Origin: an uncultured Lachnospiraceae bacterium
Lineage (GTDB): Bacteria > Bacillota > Clostridia > Lachnospirales > Lachnospiraceae
Reading direction: 5' to 3'
NCBI GenBank assembly: GCA_947567595.1
Contig: CANOMQ010000007.1
Location: 62,001-126,000 of the forward strand
DNA: 64,000 nucleotides
Shown: positions 44,729-53,944 of the stretch, piece after piece
Layout of the letters: every line of letters starts with the position of its first letter
How positions within the stretch are numbered: the first letter of the stretch is position 1
Position numbers and translations under genes: made by a program
Notes under the pieces: model-generated
The model's input: only the letters and a program-made list of their open reading frames with translations
Database searches by the model: none
Told to the model about the DNA's origin: nothing

Positions 44729-46549
44729 ATGACGGAAAAGAATGAAAATAAATTTCACCCCATCAGTCTTTCGGACAGGGCGTGGGTGAATGAAAGACTG
44801 CGGGAAAGCAATTATGCGTCATGTGAATACAGCTTTGCAAACAATTTTATCTATGCGAAGCGATATGACGTGCAGGTAGGCGAGCTTTCGGGGTGCGGCG
44901 TCATACGCTACCGCGACCGGAAAAAGAAAGGACAGTACAGTTACTCGTTTCCGTTTGGCAATGGGGATAAACGGGCGGCATTGGAAACCATGCAGGCGCT
45001 TTGTGAACAGGACGGGCAGACGCTGCAAATCTATCCTGTTTTGGAGGAGGACAGAAAGCTCCTGATTGCGTGGTTTCAGGGGCAGTTTGAGATTGACGCG
45101 GACAGGGGCGATTTTGACTATCTCTATACCGTGGAAAAGCTTGCGAGCCTAAGGGGAAAAAAGCTTCATGGAAAGCGCAACCATATCGCGCGGTTCATGG
45201 ACGAGGACGACTGGCGTTATGAGCCGATGAGCGCGGCAAACCTTGAGGGGTGCCGTGCGATGTCCAAGAAATGGGAGCGTATGCGTGCCGACAAGTGGAA
45301 TGACAGCATGGAGGAAGAGCTGGACGTGCTTGACGTAGCGTTGGATAACTTTGCAAAGCTTGGCTTTGTGGGCGGTGTGCTTTATAAGGCGGACGAAATC
45401 GTGGCGTTTACCATTGGGGAACGGTTGAACGCTGACACGCTTGTCGTACATTTTGAAAAAGCCTATCCCGATTTGCAGGGTGCCTATCCGATGATTAACC
45501 AGCAGTTTATCCTGCATGAGGGTGCGGGTTTTACTTATGTAAACCGTGAGGAGGATACAGGCGATTTGGGGCTTAGAAAGGCGAAGCTTTCCTATTATCC
45601 CGATATTCTGCTCAAAAAGTACAGGGTGGCACAGAGCAGCGTCGTCTTTGCAAATGAGACGGATACGGACGCGGTGCGCAGGCTTTGGCAGACCTGCTTT
45701 GGGGACGAGCGCGGATATATTGACCTGTATCTTTCCAACCGCTTTCAGACGGAAAACATGCTCGTTATCCACGCGGACGGCAGACCGGTTTCCATGTTAA
45801 GCCTCCTGCCTGTGACTGTCACCATTGGCGGGGAACAGCGCGCGGCGCGGTATGTGTACGCTGTGGCGACACTGCCTGCGTACCGGGGAAGGGGATATGC
45901 GTCAAGGCTGATTGAACATGCCTTCCAAAAATATGGAGAGCCGCTGATTTTACAGCCTGCCGACGAGGGGCTGCGGCGCTACTATGAACGGCTTGGCTTT
46001 GACGAGACCTTCCGGCAAAGCCCGTGCTGGATTTACAATTCATGCACGGAAAAAATGACACGCGTGTCAGAAAATGCGCAGTATGAGCTTGCGCAGGATT
46101 TGACGTTTGTGCCCGAGAGCCGCTATGAAATCCGGGCGGCACAGCTTGGCGCATGGCAGACGCAGGACATTTTCGCAAAAGAGTACAAAAAGCTGCGCGA
46201 CGATTATTTTGCGGGCGAGGGGTATGTGGAATGGGACGAGGACGCGATTGCCTATGCGATAAAAGAAAACGCCTACTGCGGCGGCGGGACAAAAAAGCTG
46301 ATTGATGTCGAAACCGGCAGGGAGCGCGTGCTGATGTACCGCGTGTGTGCGCAGGGCGGTGAAAGGGCATTGCAGGTCGTGGAAACAACGCTCAACGAGC
46401 AGGAGCTTGCGCAGGTGCTTCCGCCTCTTTTGCAAGGTACGCATACCTGTCGGGCGTATGAGAAAAACGAGGGCGGCATGATACTGCGCACAAAGGAGCT
46501 GGAAGGGTGGACATGTGAGGACGGGTACCTCAACCTGACGCTTGGATAA
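44729..46549 (+). CDS. DUF2156-GNAT fusion acyltransferase
   Basis: A 606-residue protein with two acyltransferase regions. Residues 1-300 match DUF2156 (the catalytic domain of phosphatidylglycerol lysyltransferases: YSYSFPFGNGDKRAAL, KKLHGKRNHIARF, AYPMINQQFILHEG). Residues 305-440 are a GNAT domain with acetyl-CoA loop LPAYRGRGYASRLIEHAF. The C-terminal third is an SCP2/Eis-like region of uncertain role. Substrate unknown; no membrane helices, so not a full MprF. Confidence 0.82.
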   Translation: MTEKNENKFHPISLSDRAWVNERLRESNYASCEYSFANNFIYAKRYDVQVGELSGCGVIRYRDRKKKGQYSYSFPFGNGDKRAALETMQALCEQDGQTLQIYPVLEEDRKLLIAWFQGQFEIDADRGDFDYLYTVEKLASLRGKKLHGKRNHIARFMDEDDWRYEPMSAANLEGCRAMSKKWERMRADKWNDSMEEELDVLDVALDNFAKLGFVGGVLYKADEIVAFTIGERLNADTLVVHFEKAYPDLQGAYPMINQQFILHEGAGFTYVNREEDTGDLGLRKAKLSYYPDILLKKYRVAQSSVVFANETDTDAVRRLWQTCFGDERGYIDLYLSNRFQTENMLVIHADGRPVSMLSLLPVTVTIGGEQRAARYVYAVATLPAYRGRGYASRLIEHAFQKYGEPLILQPADEGLRRYYERLGFDETFRQSPCWIYNSCTEKMTRVSENAQYELAQDLTFVPESRYEIRAAQLGAWQTQDIFAKEYKKLRDDYFAGEGYVEWDEDAIAYAIKENAYCGGGTKKLIDVETGRERVLMYRVCAQGGERALQVVETTLNEQELAQVLPPLLQGTHTCRAYEKNEGGMILRTKELEGWTCEDGYLNLTLG

Positions 46550-46581
46550 CGCAGGCAATATGGCTCATAAAAGGGTAATAA

Positions 46582-46618
46582 AAAACCGTACGGTCAAAGC
46601 TTGGAACCGTACGGTTTT
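46582..46618. terminator. Bidirectional terminator
   Basis: A 13-bp perfect stem AAAACCGTACGGT / ACCGTACGGTTTT with an 11-base loop, between convergent genes, suitable for both strands. Confidence 0.88.
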
Positions 46619-46622
46619 AAAA

Positions 46623-47543
46623 TTATGCGTTTGCCAACTGCGAAAGCTCCGCGAGCAGCTTTGGCAGCTCTTCTGCCATATTGTCATCGCTAAACTGGCA
46701 GGTGCCGACTTTCTTATGTCCGCCGCCGCCGTATTTTAACATCAGGCTTCCGACATCTACATTCGAGGTCTTGTTGAGAATGCTGTATCCGCACGCCGCA
46801 GAACAGCCCGCGCCACCGCGTCCGCTGACAATCCATGCGGAAATATTCTGGTCGGGATACATGCTGTAAATCAGGAAACGGTTGCCGGAATAAATCGGAT
46901 CAACGCCCCTTAAATCGGAAATAATCAGGTTCCCGTCCACGCGCGTGTACTGCTTCACCATTTCCATGAATTTTTCATTCTGCTCCCAGTACACCTCAAT
47001 TCGTTCCCTGACATCGGGAAGGTTTAAAATCTCGTCCGTCGTCATGGTGCGGCACGCGTCAATCAGCTTTTCCATCAACTGATAGTTGGAGATGGTAAAG
47101 TTGCGCCAGCGTCCAAGCCCTGTTCTGGGGTCCATCAGAAATCCGACTAAAATCCAGCCCTTTGGGTTCTGGATTTCATCAATCGTAAGGTTCCCCGAAT
47201 CAACCTTGTCAACCGCCTCCATCATATCGTCAAACTGCGGGAACTTCTCCCGTCCGCCATAATATTCATAAATAATGCGCGCGCAGGAAGGAGTAATCCG
47301 GCTTTCTCCTTTATATTTTCCCTCAAGCGCAAGGCGCTCATGCTCGCTGGAATGATGGTCAAACCAAAGACCGCAGCCCTCGACATAGGGCACGTTTGCA
47401 AGGCAGTCGTTTTCATTGACCTCCACAAGCCCGTCCTGCAAATCCTTCGGGTGTGCGAATTTCCAACTGTCTATAATGCCTGCCTCCTTCAAAAGCGCCC
47501 CACAGGCAAGCCCGTCAAAATCGGAACGTGTTATTAATCTCAT
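46623..47543 (-). CDS. DHH-family phosphoesterase
   Basis: A 306-residue cytosolic enzyme with DHH motifs: RSDFDGLACG (motif I), FDHHSSEHER (motif III) and DKVDSG, plus a DHHA1-like C-terminus containing GRGGAGCSAACG and KYGGGGHKKVGTC. Relatives include exopolyphosphatases and oligoribonucleases; the specific substrate cannot be told. Single gene, with upstream region facing the deoxyinosine-glycosylase promoter. Confidence 0.85.
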   Translation of the reverse strand: MRLITRSDFDGLACGALLKEAGIIDSWKFAHPKDLQDGLVEVNENDCLANVPYVEGCGLWFDHHSSEHERLALEGKYKGESRITPSCARIIYEYYGGREKFPQFDDMMEAVDKVDSGNLTIDEIQNPKGWILVGFLMDPRTGLGRWRNFTISNYQLMEKLIDACRTMTTDEILNLPDVRERIEVYWEQNEKFMEMVKQYTRVDGNLIISDLRGVDPIYSGNRFLIYSMYPDQNISAWIVSGRGGAGCSAACGYSILNKTSNVDVGSLMLKYGGGGHKKVGTCQFSDDNMAEELPKLLAELSQLANA

Positions 47544-47670
47544 GTCAATCCTCCTTCATTTATTCTCCTTCATCATAAGCGGCTCCTGTGTTGAACGAGC
47601 CCTCAATCAGTTTTATTATAGTGGAAATATTTCATTTTTTCAACTGTTTTGACAAAAGTTATGGGGAGGG

Positions 47671-47700
47671 TTGAAAAATAAGTGGTATTGTTGTTATAAT
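47671..47700 (+). promoter_or_regulatory. Promoter of the glycosylase-NUDIX-yitT genes
   Basis: TTGAAA and TATAAT with an 18-base spacer, 47 bases before the start codon. The remaining 204-base gap has no ORF. Confidence 0.6.
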
Positions 47701-47747
47701 CAAATAGGTTATCAATAACGGTACCAAAACGGACGGGAGGGAAAACC

Positions 47748-48278
47748 ATGAAAACGCCAAAAAACGACTATGTGCATGTGACGCACGAATTTGGGCCAGT
47801 CTATGACGGGGCGTCGCAAATCATTATCCTAGGCTCCATGCCTTCCGTAAAATCAAGGGAGCAGCAGTTTTACTATGGTCACCCGCAGAACCGTTTCTGG
47901 CGGGTGCTTGCGGGCGTGCTTGGCATGGACGAGGCTCCTGCCACGATTGCGGACAAGCGAAGCCTCCTGCTTGCAAACCGGATTGCGCTTTGGGACGTGA
48001 TTGCGTCATGTGATATTATCGGCTCGGCGGACAGCACGATTAAAAACGTCAAGGAAAATGACATGCGTGTCATTTTGGAGGCGGCGCCGATTCGGGCAAT
48101 TTTTACAAACGGCGCAAAGGCGGACACGCTGTTTCATAAATACTGCAAAAAGGACTGCGCACAGGAGATTCCGGTGGTGAAGCTTCCCTCCACAAGCCCC
48201 GCGAATGCGGCATGGAGCTTGGAACGGCTTGTGGAGGCATGGAAGAAGGAATTAGGGATTTACTTAGGAAAGGAGTAG
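47748..48278 (+). CDS. DNA-deoxyinosine glycosylase (UDG superfamily)
   Basis: A 176-residue enzyme of the uracil-DNA-glycosylase superfamily annotated as DNA-deoxyinosine glycosylase. Motif 1 ILGSMPSVKSREQQFYYGHP and motif 2 LPSTSPANA are recognisable. It removes hypoxanthine and related deaminated bases from DNA. Start ATG 47748 follows GACGGGAGGG. The NUDIX gene starts 10 bases after its stop. Confidence 0.88.
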   Translation: MKTPKNDYVHVTHEFGPVYDGASQIIILGSMPSVKSREQQFYYGHPQNRFWRVLAGVLGMDEAPATIADKRSLLLANRIALWDVIASCDIIGSADSTIKNVKENDMRVILEAAPIRAIFTNGAKADTLFHKYCKKDCAQEIPVVKLPSTSPANAAWSLERLVEAWKKELGIYLGKE

Positions 48279-48288
48279 GGTTATTCAA

Positions 48289-48795
48289 ATGGAACTGTGG
48301 GATATTTACGACGCGGATAAAAAGCGCACGGGAAGAACCATGAAAAAAAACGACTGGTGCCTGAAAGAAGGGGAGTACCATCTGACGGTGCTTGGCGTAA
48401 TCCGGCATACGGACGGACGCTTCCTGATTACAAAGCGCGTCATGACAAAGGCGTGGGCACCCGGCTGGTGGGAAGTTTCCGGCGGCGCGGTGCAGGCGGG
48501 AGAGGACTCAAAGGACGCCGTTTTGCGCGAGGTGCGGGAGGAAACGGGGCTTGACGTGAGCGGCTGGGACGGCGGCTATCTGTTTAGCTACAAGCGGGAA
48601 AATCCGGGGGAGGGCGATAATTATTTCGTGGATATTTACCGCTTTACGGCGGATTTTGACTTGTCCGACGTTACCATACAAAAAGCGGAGACTGACGACT
48701 GTATGCTTGCGACGACCGCACAGATTGAGGCGTTTGCGGCACAGGGAAGGTTTTTGCACTATGACAGCATAAAACAGGCGTTTGAAGCAGAATAA
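48289..48795 (+). CDS. NUDIX hydrolase
   Basis: A 168-residue NUDIX hydrolase with a complete Nudix box: G-x5-E-x7-REVREETGL within about residues 64-86. The N-terminus MELWDIYDADKKRTG is like that of IPP-isomerase-type or housecleaning NUDIX proteins. Its substrate is unknown. Placed after the glycosylase, so nucleotide-pool sanitation is plausible. Confidence 0.9.
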   Translation: MELWDIYDADKKRTGRTMKKNDWCLKEGEYHLTVLGVIRHTDGRFLITKRVMTKAWAPGWWEVSGGAVQAGEDSKDAVLREVREETGLDVSGWDGGYLFSYKRENPGEGDNYFVDIYRFTADFDLSDVTIQKAETDDCMLATTAQIEAFAAQGRFLHYDSIKQAFEAE

Positions 48796-48821
48796 ACGGT
48801 TGCCTGACGGAGGAATGGTAT

Positions 48822-49682
48822 ATGAAATTCAGTTTAAAAGAAGATGGGAAACGGATTATCATAATCTGTCTTGCGTCCGTTATCATGGCGCTTGACATCA
48901 AGACCTTTGTGCGCACGGGCGGTCTGTATCCGGGCGGTGCATCGGGACTTACGCTGTTAATCCAGCGCGTGGTGGAGCTGTTTTTTGGCTTTGAGCTGCC
49001 CTATACGCTGATTAACGTGCTGCTCAACCTGATACCGATTTACATCGGGTTTCGTTTTATCGGCAAAAAATTCACCCTGTATTCATGCCTGTCCATCATG
49101 TTGACCAATATCCTGACGGACATTCTGCCGTCGTTTGCGATTACGTATGATACGCTGTTAATCAGCGTGTTTGGCGGCATTTTCAGCGGGCTTGCAATCA
49201 GCATGTGCCTGATGATGAACGCGACGACGGGCGGGACGGATTTTATCGGGATTTATCTGTCGGAGAAAAACGGCGTGGATTCGTTTAACATAGTGCTTGG
49301 CTTTAACGCGGTGCTTTTGGTGGTTGCAGGCTTTTTGTTCGGCTGGGAAAAGGCGCTGTACTCGATTATTTTCCAGTATACGTCCACACAGGTGCTGCGT
49401 ATGCTGTTTAAGCAGTATCGCCAGCACACACTGTTTGTCGTGACGAACCACGCGCGGCGCGTGTACGAGGTCATTTCCAAGAACAGCCATCACGGTGCGA
49501 CGATTATTGACGCGGAAGGCTCCTATGAGCATCAGGAGCGCAAGATTGTCTACTCGGTCGTTTCGCGGGCGGAGTGCAAGGATATTCTGGACGGGATTAA
49601 AGAAGTGGATCCGAAGGCGTTTGTGAATGTGATTAACACACAACAGGTTTCGGGACGGTTTTACCAAAGACCGTATGAATAA
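48822..49682 (+). CDS. YitT-family membrane protein
   Basis: A 286-residue YitT/DUF161 protein with five to six helices, then a cytosolic DUF2179 domain (about 215-280; YSVVSRAECKDILDGIKEVD). Diagnostic loop NATTGGTDFIG is present. Function of the family is unresolved, though a transport role is often proposed. Third gene of the glycosylase operon. Confidence 0.9.
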   Translation: MKFSLKEDGKRIIIICLASVIMALDIKTFVRTGGLYPGGASGLTLLIQRVVELFFGFELPYTLINVLLNLIPIYIGFRFIGKKFTLYSCLSIMLTNILTDILPSFAITYDTLLISVFGGIFSGLAISMCLMMNATTGGTDFIGIYLSEKNGVDSFNIVLGFNAVLLVVAGFLFGWEKALYSIIFQYTSTQVLRMLFKQYRQHTLFVVTNHARRVYEVISKNSHHGATIIDAEGSYEHQERKIVYSVVSRAECKDILDGIKEVDPKAFVNVINTQQVSGRFYQRPYE

Positions 49683-49696
49683 AAAAGAATAAAAAA

Positions 49697-49733
49697 ACCG
49701 AGCGCATACATGGAAATACGTAGTGCACCCGGT
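49697..49733. terminator. Weak terminator-like hairpin
   Basis: AACCG...GCA and TGC...CGGTT form an imperfect stem between A- and T-rich flanks, in the gap between convergent yitT and the acyltransferase. Stem quality is poor. Confidence 0.4.
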
Positions 49734-49757
49734 TATAAAAAGCTTTTATTTCATTGA

Positions 49758-50504
49758 TTAACAGTGCTTCGCAAGGGAGCTGGGGGAGGTGCCCTGTTTG
49801 TACAGGTTTAAGATCTCCTGTATGCGCCGCTGTACGGTCTGTGCAATCTCAATCGTCGTCATATCCTTGTAGTCGGCGTAGTAGAGCGGCTTTAAATAAT
49901 AGACAAACGTTTTGATGGGCTTTAAATTGCGCTCCTCAAACACCCGGTAGGAGTCAATCAGCACGACGGGCACAATCGGAACCTTCGACCACACCGCGCT
50001 TTTAAACGCGCCGGGCTTAAATTCCGTCGTCGAGTTTCCGTTGCGGTGGTAGCCGCCTTCGGGGAAAATGATGAATTTGCGTCCCTGCTTTGCCTCGTTT
50101 GCCATTTCGCGGATAATTCTGATGGACTGCTTTGCGTCCTGTCTGTCCATGCGTTTCCCGCGCACGAGGTTGATAAACTGTTTGACGAGCGGCGAATTGG
50201 ATTTGTCAATGTCCATCACGACCGAACAGGGCATGTCGTGTGTAAGCATAATGCCAAGCGTATCGTATTTTCCCTGATGGTTGGGGCACATGATATAGCC
50301 GCCGTTTTTCGGAAGATTATTCATGCCAAACCCTTCTGTCGTAATGCGCCCCGATTTAATCATCCGGTTGATGGCAAGCCGGTCAAGCTCGTACATCTGT
50401 TCCTCGGTGTACTTTTCCGGATGACGGGAAACATATTCCATCTGGGGTATCATATAAATATGATGAAGGTTCCTTATTATAACATGATAAAATCTTGAAA
50501 ACAT
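49758..50504 (-). CDS. 1-acylglycerol-3-phosphate acyltransferase-like
   Basis: A 248-residue PlsC-type acyltransferase: NHQGKYD is the NHxxxxD catalytic motif and FPEGGYHRNG the substrate-binding motif. It should acylate lysophosphatidate in phospholipid synthesis. Start ATG 50504 (MFSRFYHV) has AAAGG about ten bases before it; a longer TTG start at 50522 is less likely. Single gene. Confidence 0.88.
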   Translation of the reverse strand: MFSRFYHVIIRNLHHIYMIPQMEYVSRHPEKYTEEQMYELDRLAINRMIKSGRITTEGFGMNNLPKNGGYIMCPNHQGKYDTLGIMLTHDMPCSVVMDIDKSNSPLVKQFINLVRGKRMDRQDAKQSIRIIREMANEAKQGRKFIIFPEGGYHRNGNSTTEFKPGAFKSAVWSKVPIVPVVLIDSYRVFEERNLKPIKTFVYYLKPLYYADYKDMTTIEIAQTVQRRIQEILNLYKQGTSPSSLAKHC

Positions 50505-50618
50505 AATAACCACGCCTTTCAAAGCTACGAAAACAGTTCTGATTTGTATGTAATAAGTATTATATCCAATAAAGCAAAAATAGTCAATAAAACAGATTTC
50601 AGGTAGGAGGAAGAAACA

Positions 50619-51338
50619 ATGGGTATCTTAAGAAATTATTTGAAAGAGTTCACAGCAATTATGATGGCGGCAATGCTTACCTTGGGCACATGCGGGAATG
50701 CATTGTATGTAAGCGCGGCAGAATTTAGCGTCACACAGGCGCAGGCGGTGCTGTTCACCAACGAAAACACGGTAATCCGCTTGGACGCGGACGAGAACAG
50801 CGCGGTCATTTTATCAGGCGTGGAGGCAGGGCTTCCGATTCAGGTGACAGGCGTTACAAGCAATGGGTATTTCCAAATCCTGCTTGACGGGCAGACCTAC
50901 TATGTGCACGGGATTGGTCTGACTGCGGGGGAAATGCCAAAAGCACAGGCACAGCAGGACGAGACGTCTGGCATTTACGAGAAGCTCATTGCGCAGAAGG
51001 CAGATTTCCCGGAAGGAATGGCATGGTCAAATGACAATTTTTACGCTTGGAAGGGCGGGATTTATTCGGGCGGATATGGCTGTGCGGCGTTTGCCTTTGC
51101 GGTGAGCGACGCGGCGTTTGGCAATGCGCGCGCGGTTATCCATAAGGACTATGACAACATCAGGGTTGGCGATATTTTAAGGGTGGACAATGACACGCAT
51201 TCGGTGATTGTGCTTGAGGTAAAGAAAGACTGCGTTGTTGTAGCGGAGGGGAATTTCAACAGCGCTGTCCACTGGGGACGGGAAATCCCGAAATCGCAGC
51301 TTGTGGACGCTGGCAGCTACATTATGACAAGGTACTAA
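50619..51338 (+). CDS. Secreted SH3-like protein with Cys/His amidase-like domain
   Basis: A 239-residue protein with a signal peptide (about 1-33, ending VSAAE), an SH3-like bacterial domain (about 35-105; NSAVILSGVEAGLPIQVTG) and a C-terminal region with GGYGCAAFAFAVSD, DTHSVIVLEV and VAEGNFN. These are laid out as Cys, His and third-residue motifs of NlpC/P60- or CHAP-like cysteine peptidases. A cell-wall peptidase or amidase role is likely but unproven. Good ribosome site GTAGGAGG. Confidence 0.72.
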   Translation: MGILRNYLKEFTAIMMAAMLTLGTCGNALYVSAAEFSVTQAQAVLFTNENTVIRLDADENSAVILSGVEAGLPIQVTGVTSNGYFQILLDGQTYYVHGIGLTAGEMPKAQAQQDETSGIYEKLIAQKADFPEGMAWSNDNFYAWKGGIYSGGYGCAAFAFAVSDAAFGNARAVIHKDYDNIRVGDILRVDNDTHSVIVLEVKKDCVVVAEGNFNSAVHWGREIPKSQLVDAGSYIMTRY

Positions 51339-51371
51339 AAACCATTCCGTTGGAAGAACAGGAGTTTGGAG

Positions 51372-51674
51372 ATGGCAGTACAGGGACAGACAAAGGAAAA
51401 AACAAAAATCAACCTGCGCGAACCAAGACATTACAGGGTGATTATGCACAATGATGATTTTACGTCAATGGAGTTTGTCGTTGCAATTCTGATTGACATT
51501 TTTAAAAAAGACGTGTTGGAGGCACAGCGGCTTATGCTGATGGTGCATGAGAGCGGAAAAGCCGCGGTCGGCACCTATCCGTATGACATTGCGGCAACAA
51601 AGGTTCGCAGTGCCTTGGAGCGCGCCCAAAAAGAGGGATTTCCGTTTCGCATGACACTGGAGGAGGAACGATAA
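51372..51674 (+). CDS. clpS: ClpS N-degron adaptor
   Basis: A 100-residue ClpS: RHYRVIMHNDDFTSMEFVV contains the acidic N-degron pocket (HNDD), followed by MLMVHESGKAAVG. It brings proteins with N-terminal Leu, Phe, Trp or Tyr to ClpAP. ATG 51372 follows AGGAG. It lies 2 bases before clpA, followed by aat. Confidence 0.95.
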   Translation: MAVQGQTKEKTKINLREPRHYRVIMHNDDFTSMEFVVAILIDIFKKDVLEAQRLMLMVHESGKAAVGTYPYDIAATKVRSALERAQKEGFPFRMTLEEER

Positions 51675-51676
51675 GC

Positions 51677-53941
51677 ATGCATGTATCAAACGAAGTGGCG
51701 TCCATTTTAAATATGATTTTTTCCTATGCAAAGGACGCGCATTATGAGTATGTGACGCCGGAGCTTTTGTTGTATATGATTTGCGCGAATAAACGCTTTT
51801 CCAAGGCGTTTGCGCGCTGCGGCGGTGATGTCAGGCGCCTTGAGGAGGATTTAAAGGGCTACCTTGACCGTTACATGGAGGAGACAAATGACGCGGGGCA
51901 TACGCCGGAGCTTTCCGACGCAATGAGCGAGGTGCTTGTGCGGGCGTGGGAGAGCGCGCAGAACAGCGGGAAGGCAGTGGCGGAGCTGTCGCATATGCTG
52001 CACGCCGTGTACCAGCTTGCGGACAGCTACGCGGTCTATTATATGACCGTACAAAACGTTGAGCACGCGCAGCTTTTGCAGGAAATGGCAATCATAGACG
52101 GGGAACAGAACAGGGGCTATGTCAGGACAGACGCGCAGCAGGACGATGCGGATTATGCGGACTATGAGGACGATGAACAGGAGCAGCGCGGGGCGTTCTG
52201 GCAGGAGTTTGCGGTCTGTATCAACGATACGCTTGAGGGCATCAATCCATTGATTGGAAGGACAAACGAGCTGGAACGCACCATGCAGATTTTGTGCCGC
52301 AAGGACAAAAACAATCCCATGCACATCGGGGAACCGGGTGTCGGAAAGACGGCGATTACCTACGGGCTTGCAAGGCTGATTAATGAAAATAAGGTGCCAA
52401 AGCCGCTGCAGAACGCGCGGATTTTTGCGCTGGATTTGGGAAGTCTGCTTGCGGGCACGCAGTACCGCGGCGATTTTGAGAAACGCTTTAAGGGCGTGAT
52501 GGACAGTATTTTGGAGGAGGAAAATCCGATTGTCTACATTGACGAAATCCACAATATCGTCGGCGCAGGCGCGGTAGGCGGCGGCTCGTTTGACATTTCC
52601 AACATGCTAAAGCCCTATCTTGCAGACGGACGTGTCCGCTTTATCGGGGCGACGACATATGAGGAATACAAGAAGCATTTTGAGAAAAACAAAAGCCTTG
52701 TGCGGCGGTTCCAAAACATTGACATCAAGGAGCCAAGCGTCTCCGACACGGTGGAGATTTTGGAGGGACTGCGCAAGAATTATGAGGAGTACCACCATGT
52801 CCGGTATGAGAAGGGCGTGTTTGCGTACGCGGCAGAGCTTGCGTCGAAATATATTAACGAGCGGTTTCTGCCGGACAAGGCAATTGATTTAATTGACGAG
52901 GCGGGCGCGTACAGGCGCATGTATCCGCTTGATAAAAAAAGACAGACGGTCGGCAAGGCGCTGATTGATGAAATCATTGCAAAGACCTGTAACATTCCAA
53001 AGCAAAGCGTGGAAAACGACGAGACAAAGACCCTTTCCACGCTTGAGGTGCGCATGAAGCAGTGCATTTACGGGCAGGACGAGGCGCTCTCGCAGGTGGT
53101 GAACGCGGTGAAGTTTTCAAGGGCAGGACTTTTAGAGGAGGGCAAGCCGCTTGCAAGCCTTCTGTTTGTGGGGCCTACGGGTGTCGGCAAGACGGAGATT
53201 GCAAGGAGCCTCGCAAAGGAGCTTGGCATTTCCCTTGTGCGTTTTGACATGAGCGAATATGAGGAAAAGCATGCCGTGGCAAAGCTGATTGGCGCGCCTG
53301 CAGGGTACGTGGGCTATGAGGAAGGGGGACTTTTGACGGAGGAAATCAGAAAACACCCCCATTGTGTGCTGTTATTAGATGAAATCGAGAAAGCGCACGC
53401 CGATATTTACAATATTTTACTCCAAATCATGGATTACGCGACGCTCACGGACAATCAGGGAAGAAAGGCGGATTTTCGCAATGTCATCGTCATCATGACC
53501 TCGAATGCGGGCGCAAGCCGTATCGGGAAACACGGTATCGGGTTTTGGGCGCAGGACGTCACGGCAGATGTGATTATGGAGGAGGTCAAGCGGATTTTCC
53601 AGCCGGAGTTTCGCAACCGTCTGACAAAGATTGTGGTGTTCCATGCGATGGACGAAAAGATGGCGGAGCGGATTGTGGAGAAAAAGCTTGGCGAGCTGCA
53701 AGCCATGCTCGAAAAACGCAAGGTGCATTTTCGCGCGGATTTGGCGGCGAAGGCGCTTGTGAGGGAAAAGGGCGTAAGTGCGGAGTTCGGCGCGCGGGAG
53801 ATTGACCGCGTGATTGGGGCGCGGATTAAGCCGCTTTTGGTGGACGAACTCTTGTTTGGGAGGCTCAAAGGGGGCGGCGACTGCGCGCTTACGGCTTTGG
53901 AAGGAGAATTCCGGGTTTTGTTTGGGGAAGGGAAGGAGTAA
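51677..53941 (+). CDS. clpA: ClpA protease ATPase
   Basis: A 754-residue AAA+ unfoldase: N-terminal Clp repeat domain, D1 with Walker A GEPGVGKTAI, D2 with GPTGVGKTEI and Walker B VLLLDEIEKA, and the ClpP-docking tripeptide loop containing KHGIGFWAQ. It lacks the long ClpB/ClpC middle domain, so this is ClpA. Works with ClpS (upstream) and an unlinked ClpP. Confidence 0.93.
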   Translation: MHVSNEVASILNMIFSYAKDAHYEYVTPELLLYMICANKRFSKAFARCGGDVRRLEEDLKGYLDRYMEETNDAGHTPELSDAMSEVLVRAWESAQNSGKAVAELSHMLHAVYQLADSYAVYYMTVQNVEHAQLLQEMAIIDGEQNRGYVRTDAQQDDADYADYEDDEQEQRGAFWQEFAVCINDTLEGINPLIGRTNELERTMQILCRKDKNNPMHIGEPGVGKTAITYGLARLINENKVPKPLQNARIFALDLGSLLAGTQYRGDFEKRFKGVMDSILEEENPIVYIDEIHNIVGAGAVGGGSFDISNMLKPYLADGRVRFIGATTYEEYKKHFEKNKSLVRRFQNIDIKEPSVSDTVEILEGLRKNYEEYHHVRYEKGVFAYAAELASKYINERFLPDKAIDLIDEAGAYRRMYPLDKKRQTVGKALIDEIIAKTCNIPKQSVENDETKTLSTLEVRMKQCIYGQDEALSQVVNAVKFSRAGLLEEGKPLASLLFVGPTGVGKTEIARSLAKELGISLVRFDMSEYEEKHAVAKLIGAPAGYVGYEEGGLLTEEIRKHPHCVLLLDEIEKAHADIYNILLQIMDYATLTDNQGRKADFRNVIVIMTSNAGASRIGKHGIGFWAQDVTADVIMEEVKRIFQPEFRNRLTKIVVFHAMDEKMAERIVEKKLGELQAMLEKRKVHFRADLAAKALVREKGVSAEFGAREIDRVIGARIKPLLVDELLFGRLKGGGDCALTALEGEFRVLFGEGKE

Positions 53942-53944
53942 CGT

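Noticed and set aside
45819-46558. Minus-strand frames within the acetyltransferase gene
   Set aside because: Shadow frames: Arg/Pro/His-rich, no ribosome sites, no motif.
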